From positions 1 to 64,000 of the forward strand of contig JAUVIR010000003.1 in assembly GCA_030592645.1 (NCBI GenBank): 64,000 nucleotides of DNA, given 5' to 3'. This stretch comes from Candidatus Fermentibacterota bacterium (GTDB lineage Bacteria; Fermentibacterota; Fermentibacteria; Fermentibacterales; JCC-6). Positions 1-6,828 of this stretch are shown here, one piece after another. The notes beneath the pieces are model-generated. The model was not told the DNA's origin. It searched no databases and saw only the letters and a list, made by a program, of their open reading frames with translations. Every line of letters starts with the position of its first letter. Position 1 is the first letter of the stretch. A program made the position numbers and the translations under genes.

Positions 1-65
1 AACCACCGAAGGCCATTGCCAACAGATTTACAGTCTGCCCCCTTTGACCGCTCGGGAACCTCGCC
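1..65 (-). tRNA. tRNA-Tyr (anticodon GTA), 3' end cut by window edge
   Basis: Read on the minus strand this begins with acceptor strand GGCGAGG, then the typical TTCCCGAG D-arm start, an anticodon stem-loop CAGACTGTAAATCTG with anticodon GTA, and the start of a long variable arm as expected for a class II tRNA-Tyr. The T arm and 3' acceptor strand lie beyond base 1. It follows tRNA-Thr by 36 nt on the same strand. Confidence 0.93.
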
Positions 66-101
66 AGCTCCTATTATCTATATCAAAACCACTAGTTCTC
101 A

Positions 102-177
102 TGGAGCTGGCGGAGGGACTTGAACCCCTAACCTGCTGATTACAAATCAGCTGCTCTACCAATTGAGCTACGCCAGC
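102..177 (-). tRNA. tRNA-Thr (anticodon TGT) with encoded CCA
   Basis: On the minus strand GCTGGCG pairs with CGCCAGC, followed by discriminator T and an encoded CCA. The anticodon stem GCTGA/TCAGC closes the loop TTTGTAA, giving anticodon TGT (Thr, ACA codons). The T loop is TTCAAGT. The order Thr then Tyr on one strand matches the thrU-tyrU-glyT-thrT-tufB arrangement of many bacteria, so Gly and Thr tRNAs and tuf may follow outside the window. That last point is inference. Confidence 0.95.
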
Positions 178-192
178 AAAAAGCGAACATGA

Positions 193-221
193 AGCATATA
201 GAAACCCCTCTCTACTGTCAA
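193..221 (-). promoter_or_regulatory. Sigma70-type promoter of the tRNA operon
   Basis: On the minus strand a perfect -35 box TTGACA (216-221) is followed by a 17-bp spacer and a -10 box TATGCT (193-198). The tRNA-Thr 5' end lies 15 nt beyond the -10. Spacing and position fit a stable-RNA promoter. Confidence 0.75.
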
Positions 222-281
222 GATTACTGTCTCAAGACAAGTGCCCGGAAACAGAAAACATTGACGTAGACGAGAGGTAAC

Positions 282-311
282 ATGTAGCTTTATAGTTGCA
301 CAAAGCTACAT
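282..311 (+). promoter_or_regulatory. Perfect inverted repeat in the leader of the lipoprotein gene
   Basis: ATGTAGCTTT (282-291) and AAAGCTACAT (302-311) form a perfect 10-bp inverted repeat with a 10-nt loop. It ends about 7 nt before the GGGAG ribosome site of the next gene. It could be a repressor operator or a 5' UTR hairpin. There is no downstream T run to make it a terminator. Confidence 0.5.
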
Positions 312-324
312 TCAGACGGGAGTC

Positions 325-1161
325 ATGTCAATGAACAGGATCATAGTATCTGTTATAACTGCTCTTTCCTTAATTACTCTGCTATTTTCGGGCTGCGGCG
401 GCGGGGTATCAATTACGGATGAGCTTCGAATGGTTCCGGGCCTCTGCTTTCTTCATGTTCATATCAGTGAAAATATGGATATCAGCCTTATACCGGAGGA
501 GGCCGGTGAGTTCTTTCCCCTCTGGCTGTGTGATTCTCTAGCAGCCCGGGGAAGCTTCGGAGTAAGCCTTCTTGGTATCAATCTCACCGATTTTACCCCT
601 CAACTGCTTTTTCTTTCAAGGGAACTTGGAACGGACGAAATGCTGCGGCTGGGAAAAGAGGGTTTTCAATGCGGTTCGGAGGAGACCAGGCAGGGTTACG
701 ATCTGATCGATGAACGCGGCAGCATGATGGGTTCAGTTGCAAGGCGGGATGGCTGGACATGCCTGATAACTGGAAGCGGGTCGGACAGGTCCGCACGGCG
801 ATGGCTTGAACTCGAAACGGAAGAGTCGCTCGCATCGGACCCGGATCTGATCTCGATCTCAGAATCGGATGCTGATCTGACGCTTCTTATTTCACATAAC
901 TCCATTGCTTTTGTATCCGTGATTCCCACAGGAATGCTTTCGAGAAGTGAGATAGTCATCCTTAACAGAGTGAAAGACATAATCGGGGCTGTTAATCCAA
1001 AAGCGCTCAGAGTAAGCATGGCGATCATTGATGACAAACCTCCAGTGATTGTTCTGGAGTTACAATTGGTTCGGGATGGAGAGAATGTTACCAGTTTCTC
1101 AATCAGCTTCAGCGACACTGAACTGACCCAATTAATTAGGGACGGAGGTTTTTTATTCTAG
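325..1161 (+). CDS. Putative lipoprotein of unknown function
   Basis: A 278-residue protein with a signal sequence that ends in a lipobox (LLFSGC, Cys about residue 24), so it should be lipid-anchored to an envelope membrane. I do not recognise the rest. It is a mixed alpha/beta-looking sequence without clear catalytic motifs. ATG at 325 is chosen because GGGAG lies 5 nt upstream; a second ATG two codons later is less well spaced. The last residues (RDGGFLF) and the stop codon are encoded by a palindromic repeat element that begins at 1137. The native C-terminus has therefore probably been replaced by a short repeat-encoded tail. It stands alone, with the repeat separating it from the next gene. 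Confidence 0.75.
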   Translation: MSMNRIIVSVITALSLITLLFSGCGGGVSITDELRMVPGLCFLHVHISENMDISLIPEEAGEFFPLWLCDSLAARGSFGVSLLGINLTDFTPQLLFLSRELGTDEMLRLGKEGFQCGSEETRQGYDLIDERGSMMGSVARRDGWTCLITGSGSDRSARRWLELETEESLASDPDLISISESDADLTLLISHNSIAFVSVIPTGMLSRSEIVILNRVKDIIGAVNPKALRVSMAIIDDKPPVIVLELQLVRDGENVTSFSISFSDTELTQLIRDGGFLF

Positions 1162-1240
1162 AAACACAAATAATGCGGTCATACTACTCTTTTCAAGCAC
1201 AGATTAATCGCGAAATGAAATTAAAAGACCTCCGTCCCTA
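1137..1240. repeat. Palindromic-ended repeat element, copy 1 (about 104 bp)
   Basis: It starts TAGGGACGGAGGT (1137-1149) and ends with the exact inverse ACCTCCGTCCCTA (1228-1240). The interior is almost identical to the copy at 2272-2375, including ACACAAATAAT and CAAGCACAGATTAATCGCG. There is no ORF inside. This looks like a MITE or REP-type element moved in trans. It overlaps the 3' end of the preceding lipoprotein gene and provides its stop codon. Confidence 0.85.
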
Positions 1241-1273
1241 TTTATTCCTATTTATTGCAAGGGAGATGAGAGC

Positions 1274-2269
1274 ATGAGATCGATCAAATTATGTGTAGCT
1301 TTACTAACAGTCTTTACCTGTTCAGCGCAGTATATAGAGAACAGCTGTCCTGCGCCCAGCGAGCATATTACTGGCCTGGCGGGGGAGCTATATGCCATCG
1401 ACTCCCTTCAAAATGTGGTATACAAGTTAAACCCATGGAGCGGAGATGTTCTGGATACCATTCCCATACCCTGGGTTCCATGCTCACCTGTAGGCCTTGC
1501 CATCGGAGCCGATAGTCTGATTTTCGCGGAGAGCGGAAGCGCTGTGATCCGTGTCATGACAATGGACGGAGACTCGGTAGGATCAATTGACCTTTCTGTT
1601 CATGGACTCCAGAGTATCACCGGACTGTGTTCTTTTCATTTCTCTTCCACTGAGAGACTCTATATCATGGATGCGGTAACAAATACTATCTACGAATACA
1701 ATCTCCCCCTTGGCTCCGGAGATATCTCAGAACTACTCACTCTCCAGAGCTGCCCAGAGGTTCATGATATCGCCAACACATGCTATGGTGTGGCCGTTGC
1801 ATGTGAGGATTCTCTTTCACCTGTAAGAATTTACTGGGATTCAGTAAACTATTATACCCTAAGCTATGGTGATTACTCCTCAGCGGTAGGTGTCGGTACT
1901 GCTTCCGAAGGCAACAGATTCTACTTCAGCGACCCGGATATGGGCATGATCCACAGGTACTGCATGGACATGGGTGGAATCTCCGGTCAGGGTTCGCATA
2001 CCCCAAAAATCATAATCAGTATTCCGAATCCGGTTGAAGGTGACACTGAGATGCAGCTTCATCTGCGATCATCCGGAGAGGTTTGCGCAGTGGTGTCCGA
2101 TATCTCAGGCAGAGAGATTATCTCAGTATATGAAGGCATGCTTGCGGAGGGTACACATTCGATACCTGTTTACATGAAGGACCTGCCGAGCGGAGTCTAC
2201 CTGATGAAGATCCGCTGTGATGACAGTTTCTCGGTAACCGAGTTCACCCTGCTCAACAGCTACCGCTAA
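1274..2269 (+). CDS. Secreted propeller-like protein with C-terminal T9SS/FlgD-like tail
   Basis: 331 residues. There is a short signal peptide (about residues 1-18, ending in SAQ). Residues 30-235 have spaced strand motifs such as LYAIDS and LYIMDAVTNTIYEYN, as in NHL/SMP30-type beta propellers. The last about 80 residues form an Ig-like tail with the usual markers of FlgD-like or T9SS type A sorting domains: an NPV start, VVSDISGREI, and LPSGVYLMKI near the end. The protein is likely exported and surface-attached or released; its ligand is unknown. GGGAG precedes the ATG. It is flanked on both sides by copies of the same palindromic repeat, the second only 2 nt after the TAA stop. Confidence 0.72.
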   Translation: MRSIKLCVALLTVFTCSAQYIENSCPAPSEHITGLAGELYAIDSLQNVVYKLNPWSGDVLDTIPIPWVPCSPVGLAIGADSLIFAESGSAVIRVMTMDGDSVGSIDLSVHGLQSITGLCSFHFSSTERLYIMDAVTNTIYEYNLPLGSGDISELLTLQSCPEVHDIANTCYGVAVACEDSLSPVRIYWDSVNYYTLSYGDYSSAVGVGTASEGNRFYFSDPDMGMIHRYCMDMGGISGQGSHTPKIIISIPNPVEGDTEMQLHLRSSGEVCAVVSDISGREIISVYEGMLAEGTHSIPVYMKDLPSGVYLMKIRCDDSFSVTEFTLLNSYR

Positions 2270-2271
2270 AA

Positions 2272-2375
2272 TGGGGACGGAGGTTTTTTATTCTAGAAAC
2301 ACAAATAATATGGCCATACTGCCCCTTTCAAGCACAGATTAATCGCGAAATGAAATTAAATAACCTCCGTCCCTA
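2272..2375. repeat. Palindromic-ended repeat element, copy 2 (about 104 bp)
   Basis: GGGACGGAGGT (2274-2284) and ACCTCCGTCCC (2363-2373) form exact terminal inverted repeats. The interior differs from copy 1 at only a few positions (for example TATGGCC versus TGCGGTC). It sits immediately behind a stop codon and about 40 nt ahead of the nuclease gene. Confidence 0.85.
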
Positions 2376-2414
2376 TTTATTTAGTATGATTATCAACTCG
2401 GGAGGTGAGTTTTC

Positions 2415-3548
2415 ATGAAGTTCCGGATATCCTGGTTGCGCGGTGTTGCGCTCGCATTCTTTTTGTTCATCAGCGCACTCGCTTCTGCTGATCCTCCCCC
2501 AGGATACTACGATCCCGCCGACGGTCTAACCGGACCCGCCCTGCAGGAAGCTCTTCACGATATTATTGATAATCACACATATATCAGTTATAGCGCCATC
2601 TGGGACGCTTTTTATACCACCGATGACAGGTATGGGAACGAGGAAATTGTCTGGGATATGTACTCTGACACCCCAGGCCAAACTCCTCCATACGAGTACA
2701 CATTGGGCGATGACCAGAACCAGAGTGGTTCTGCAAGCGGAGAAGGCGAAACCTACAACCGGGAACACTCCTGGCCCAAGAGCTGGTTCAATGATGACTG
2801 GCCCATGAATACTGATCTGTTTCATATCGTTCCAACGGATACCTACGTGAACAGCAAAAGAGGGAACGAACCTTACGGAGAAGTGAGCAGCCCTGCATGG
2901 GTATCGGAAAACGGCAGCCGGCTCGGACCCTGTTCCTACCCAGGATACACCGGTACCGCCTTCGAACCTATCGATGGCTACAAGGGTGATTTCGCCAGGA
3001 ATTACTTCTACATGGCCACCCGCTACCTTGGGGAGGATGGCGACTGGCCGGGCAGTGCAATGGCTGACGGAGCAGTCCTTACACCATGGGCGGAAGAGAT
3101 GCTGATAGGCTGGCATATAAGCGACCCTGTCAGCACAAAGGAAACCGACAGAAACGATGCTGTTTACGCTATTCAGAACAACCGGAATCCGTTCATAGAT
3201 CACCCAGAATACGTCTTCTGGATTTACGACCCCACTTCGGTGGAAGGCGGGGAGTTCCAGACAGCTTCAGTTACGCTGCACCAGAACGTTCCCAACCCCT
3301 TTAATGGTATGACCACCATCGGATTCACACTGCCCCAGGCAGCGATGGTCACCATCACTGTGTACGACATATCCGGAAAACTTGTAAACACATTAATTGA
3401 ACACAGTCAGCTTTCCTCCGGCAACCATGACCTTATCTGGAGCGGCAGGACGGCCACAGGTGTGCCCGCTTCCGCAGGTATATACTTCTGCAGACTCAGT
3501 ACGCCCGGAGAAACAATCACCCTGCGAATGCTGATGGTATCAGAATGA
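2415..3548 (+). CDS. Secreted endonuclease I family nuclease with C-terminal sorting-like Ig domain
   Basis: 377 residues. There is a Sec signal peptide (residues 1-25, ending ASA). Residues about 30-275 belong to the endonuclease I / extracellular ribonuclease family (His-Me finger). The sequence NREHSWPKSWF carries the catalytic His region, and DLFHIVPTDTYVNSKRGNEPYG carries the conserved downstream block with the metal-ligand Asn. The last about 85 residues (VPNPFNGMTTIGF, YDISGKLV, SAGIYFCRL) form a FlgD/T9SS-A-like tail. The likely role is degradation of extracellular nucleic acid for nutrients. A strong GGGAGGTG site fixes the start. An ABC pair begins 17 nt downstream and may be co-transcribed. 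Confidence 0.9.
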   Translation: MKFRISWLRGVALAFFLFISALASADPPPGYYDPADGLTGPALQEALHDIIDNHTYISYSAIWDAFYTTDDRYGNEEIVWDMYSDTPGQTPPYEYTLGDDQNQSGSASGEGETYNREHSWPKSWFNDDWPMNTDLFHIVPTDTYVNSKRGNEPYGEVSSPAWVSENGSRLGPCSYPGYTGTAFEPIDGYKGDFARNYFYMATRYLGEDGDWPGSAMADGAVLTPWAEEMLIGWHISDPVSTKETDRNDAVYAIQNNRNPFIDHPEYVFWIYDPTSVEGGEFQTASVTLHQNVPNPFNGMTTIGFTLPQAAMVTITVYDISGKLVNTLIEHSQLSSGNHDLIWSGRTATGVPASAGIYFCRLSTPGETITLRMLMVSE

Positions 3549-3565
3549 TCAGGAACGGCACCTGA

Positions 3566-4228
3566 ATGAGCATAATAGAAGCCCGGAATATAGAGCGCAG
3601 TTTTGATGATCTGACGGTACTCTCTGGTCTTGATCTTGACGTTGCACAGGGAGAATTTCTTGCCATAGTGGGCAGAAGCGGTGTTGGCAAAAGCACTCTT
3701 CTCGCCATACTTGGAACCCATGACCTCGATCACGGCGGAACCCTGAAGATCGCCGATACGCCAACGAAGGATATCTCATCGGGGGCACTTGCGGCACTCC
3801 GCAGGGAATACCTGGGTTTTGTATTTCAGGATTTTTATCTACTGCCGGCTCTGACAGCTACGGAGAATGTGATACTGCCGACAGTCTTCTCAGGGGGCAA
3901 CCTGGAGAAAGCGAGGGCACATGCCCGGGATATCCTGGACAAGCTTTCCGTACGGACCGATGAAACCCCGACTTCGCTTCTTTCAAGGGGAGAGAGACAG
4001 AGGGTGGCCGTAGCAAGGGGACTTGTTAACAGGCCTTCGGTTCTGCTTGCCGACGAACCCAGCGCAAGCCTTGACGAGGAGAGTGAGAGCATCCTCTTCG
4101 ACCTTCTGGATGAGCTGCGCAGGCAGCAGAATTTCGCCCTGATAGCTGTGGTTCATTCCACAGGTGTCCTCAACCGTGCGGACAGGATCCTCGAACTGAA
4201 AGATGGTATTCTCCATGAAGTCATCTGA
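3566..4228 (+). CDS. ABC transporter ATP-binding subunit (LolD/MacB type)
   Basis: 220 residues, the usual size for LolD/MacB-type ATPases. It has Walker A GRSGVGKST (about residue 33-41), the Q-loop in FVFQDFYLLPALT, the signature LSRGERQR (with R where LSGGQ has G), Walker B VLLADEPSASLD and the switch His in VVHST. It energises the FtsX-type permease encoded next, with which it overlaps by up to 26 nt. Such pairs drive mechanotransmission in lipoprotein release or peptide/drug efflux rather than classical transport. No adaptor (MacA) gene lies alongside, so the substrate is unknown. Confidence 0.9.
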   Translation: MSIIEARNIERSFDDLTVLSGLDLDVAQGEFLAIVGRSGVGKSTLLAILGTHDLDHGGTLKIADTPTKDISSGALAALRREYLGFVFQDFYLLPALTATENVILPTVFSGGNLEKARAHARDILDKLSVRTDETPTSLLSRGERQRVAVARGLVNRPSVLLADEPSASLDEESESILFDLLDELRRQQNFALIAVVHSTGVLNRADRILELKDGILHEVI

Positions 4229-5504
4229 GGTCAAGCTCGCCCTGCATCTTTGGAACAGGGGACACTGGAAGGATTACATTTTCAGCCAGGGGATGCTGTT
4301 CACCGCCTCTCTGCTCCTTGTATTTTTCATATCCATCGGCCTCGGGGTACAAAACCTTCTGGACAGATTCCTCTCAAGTGACCTGCCCGCCGAACAGGTG
4401 AGGGTCACCCCTTCGGGAATGCAGGTCGGGTTCTTTCAGACCGAAACCGGCGGAATGGAGATCACCGAGGAAATAAAGAGTGAGCTGGAAAACTCACCCC
4501 TTGTCGAGAGAATAGATCCACAGATATACGCCCATGTCCCAGCCCTTCTGCGGGGTCAGCTTGGAGGACAGCCCTACTACACCGATATCACTCTGGAAGG
4601 TGTCACGGGGGAATTTCTGGGGGATTCTCTTCTTGAAGATATCAACTGGTCCTATACCCTTGAGGATTCCTCGGGCCGCTATCTTCCCATAATCCTCAGC
4701 GAGAATCTGCTGCTGCTTTACAACGCCGGTTTTGCAGAATCAAACAATCTTCTGGGTCTTACCCCGGATGGTGTGCTGGGAACGGAATGCATCGTTACAC
4801 TGGGAAGAAGTTCAATAGCGGACCTGGACAACCCCCCTGTTACTGTAAGAGCCAGAATAGAAGCGACTTCCCGCAATATGAACCTCTTCGCTATAGGTGT
4901 TCCCTTTGAATTCGTGGATGAGATAAATTTACTTTTCCTTCCGGATGATACCAGACGCTTCAGCGCGCTTGTCATAACAGCGAAGAGAGCTGAGGATGTC
5001 CCCGAGATAGTAAGAATGGTCGAGGAAACAGGTCTGCTGGCCGAGACCAGAAGAGGTATCGCCCAGAAAGCTGAGATACTTGTGGGGGCCGTGACTGCCG
5101 CCCTCTCCGCTCTGGCGGCCGCTATTCTTCTCTCCGCTCTTTCAAGCGCAATTCATACTCTGGTTGCCGACCTGAAGAACAGGCGCTTTGCGCTCGGGGT
5201 CCTTATGGCCCTCGGCACTCCGCACGACAGGCTTGCGATGATCTTCGCGTTTCAGATCCTGTTCATGTCTTTCATATCGATGGTTCTCGGGGCTGTTCTG
5301 GGCTGCCTTCTGGCATGGGGGGCAAGCACCGCGCTTCTGTCGCTGAGCCCTGTACTCAGGGCCGCTGTAGACAGCCTTGCAGTCTTCCCTGCAGGATGGC
5401 TTGCAGCGGGGATAGGTGTAATGCTGACCGCTTCAACGGGCACGGCATACATTTTCTTCGGCCGGATACTGAAAACCCCGGTAACAAGGCTGCTCCGTCC
5501 CTGA
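4203..5504 (+). CDS. ABC transporter permease, FtsX/MacB type
   Basis: 433 residues. There is one membrane segment near residues 30-50 (LLLVFFISIGLGV), a large periplasmic domain (about 60-290) and three C-terminal membrane segments (about 295-320, 345-375, 395-420). This is the FtsX/LolC/MacB topology. The periplasmic part looks like a MacB core domain. The ORF starts at 4203, but ATG at 4215 (MKSSEV) is equally possible; neither has a strong ribosome site. Overlap with the ATPase gene implies coupled translation. It ends in a convergent junction only 4 nt from the TPR gene on the other strand. Confidence 0.87.
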   Translation: MVFSMKSSEVKLALHLWNRGHWKDYIFSQGMLFTASLLLVFFISIGLGVQNLLDRFLSSDLPAEQVRVTPSGMQVGFFQTETGGMEITEEIKSELENSPLVERIDPQIYAHVPALLRGQLGGQPYYTDITLEGVTGEFLGDSLLEDINWSYTLEDSSGRYLPIILSENLLLLYNAGFAESNNLLGLTPDGVLGTECIVTLGRSSIADLDNPPVTVRARIEATSRNMNLFAIGVPFEFVDEINLLFLPDDTRRFSALVITAKRAEDVPEIVRMVEETGLLAETRRGIAQKAEILVGAVTAALSALAAAILLSALSSAIHTLVADLKNRRFALGVLMALGTPHDRLAMIFAFQILFMSFISMVLGAVLGCLLAWGASTALLSLSPVLRAAVDSLAVFPAGWLAAGIGVMLTASTGTAYIFFGRILKTPVTRLLRP

Positions 5505-5512
5505 CGCGTCAG
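5501..5512. other. Perfect 12-bp palindrome holding both convergent stop codons
   Basis: CTGACGCGTCAG contains the TGA stop of the permease gene (5502-5504) and, on the other strand, the TGA stop of the TPR gene (5509-5511). There is no T-run, so a terminator role is not supported. Confidence 0.6.
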
Positions 5513-6828
5513 AACAGGTCGAAATTTATCGAGGTTGTGAAGCTGCTGTTGAATTTTTTCCAGGTTGATATCTCGGGCGCTCTCGTATAATCCACAGTGT
5601 AACCGATTCTCACATACAGAGGACTCCATGCACTGAATGCCAGGGATATACTCCCCTTCGAAATGAAATTCTCCGGATTATCCGGCGGGAAGTATACGTT
5701 ACCTGAAATCTCCGCCTCTCTGATGAATGTATGGGGTTTCCTGTATCTCAGATCTGCAGACGCAAAAACGGAAAAATCATTTGTGTACATCTCTCCCGCA
5801 CCGGAGGTCCACCGCGCATTGACAGAACCGAGTCCCAGCCGGGGGGAAAACCAGAACCAGGATAGGATCTGTTTCTGCCATCCAGCCGCACAGTAGGAAG
5901 TTATCTGCCATGGGCGCTCGGTGTACATCTGTCTGTCCCAGTCTGATGCGGCTTCTATGTAATAACTGTCATGGAACCAGTAATCGAATCCCAGTCTTGC
6001 CCAGCCCCTGTTTGTATTGAGAGTATCTCTACTGAGGCCGTATATCTCCTCCCATGTGACTGACCGCCCGCCAATAGCCGCGTCAACTGAAGTACCCCTG
6101 CGATCGAACCGGTACGATACTCTGGCGCTGCCGCCCCATTCAAGCATGGCCCGGTTTCCGCGCTCAATTGAAAGATCCGCCACTGTTGATGCGCTGAAGC
6201 CCTGCATCGTTCCTGTGGTGGATTCCGCGTCGTAGGAATCTCCTGCGATTATCCTCAACCGGTTTCTTGCCTCACTGTTGTAAACATCCTTTTCAAGAAT
6301 TTCAAGATAGTAATCCACAGCATCCTCGGTTCTCGCTTCCCGCTGCGCGATATCACCAAGTGATAACAATGCCGGCAGGAATTCAGGATCGAGGGAAAGG
6401 GTCTCATCGAAGTAACGGAGGGCTGATCCGGAAACACCGCTCCTGGCTTTTAGTGTTCCAAGAAGATACAAAGCCAGAACGTTGTCCGAGTCCTGTCTGA
6501 TGGATTCGTTCAGCTGCTCCTCAGCATCTTCAGGATCGGAATCCGGGCCTGACATCAGAAGGACTCCATGGGCCGCCAGCGTGAGTGAGGTCTGGGAATC
6601 CGGTAGGAAGGGCTCAGCTGTAAGATCAGTACCCGCTTCAAATCCGGTTTTCAGGGCCGAGGCGATGTACACCGCTGCAAGCGCTTCAACATCGGTAGAA
6701 TCCGCGGCGTAAACTGCTCCGGCTTCCTCCATAGCAGCTTCCCAATTGCCTACAGAGCAGCTTGAATACCAGGGCTGAAGGCTTTCCGGCAGGAAGGAAA
6801 GAAGAATTATAAGCATTGAATAATACAT
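5509..6828 (-). CDS. TPR protein with C-terminal YaiO-like outer-membrane beta-barrel
   Basis: The real start is ATG 6826-6828, not the longer ORF start. That ATG overlaps the TGA of the upstream gene by one base (TGATG), and the protein then begins with a signal peptide (MYYSMLIILLSFL). The result is 439 residues. The N-terminal about 210 residues are TPR-like helical repeats (for example ALYLLGTLKARSG, ALLSLGDIAQREA). The C-terminal about 230 residues are alternating, aromatic-rich beta strands ending in INFDLF, like an outer-membrane barrel of the YaiO type. The barrel half aligns by eye to the upstream gene (WDRQ, RPWQI, WFW.SP), so the two are tandem paralogues. Confidence 0.78.
   Translation of the reverse strand: MYYSMLIILLSFLPESLQPWYSSCSVGNWEAAMEEAGAVYAADSTDVEALAAVYIASALKTGFEAGTDLTAEPFLPDSQTSLTLAAHGVLLMSGPDSDPEDAEEQLNESIRQDSDNVLALYLLGTLKARSGVSGSALRYFDETLSLDPEFLPALLSLGDIAQREARTEDAVDYYLEILEKDVYNSEARNRLRIIAGDSYDAESTTGTMQGFSASTVADLSIERGNRAMLEWGGSARVSYRFDRRGTSVDAAIGGRSVTWEEIYGLSRDTLNTNRGWARLGFDYWFHDSYYIEAASDWDRQMYTERPWQITSYCAAGWQKQILSWFWFSPRLGLGSVNARWTSGAGEMYTNDFSVFASADLRYRKPHTFIREAEISGNVYFPPDNPENFISKGSISLAFSAWSPLYVRIGYTVDYTRAPEISTWKKFNSSFTTSINFDLF

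Noticed and set aside
1137-2375. CRISPR-like reading of the two repeats
   Set aside because: Only two long units with a gene between, palindromic ends, no spacer pattern and no cas genes in the window.
2526-3203. 225-codon antisense ORF
   Set aside because: Antisense shadow of the endonuclease I gene.
5501-5512. Bidirectional terminator at CTGACGCGTCAG
   Set aside because: Self-complementary without loop and no T run; the palindrome is probably a by-product of two stop codons meeting.
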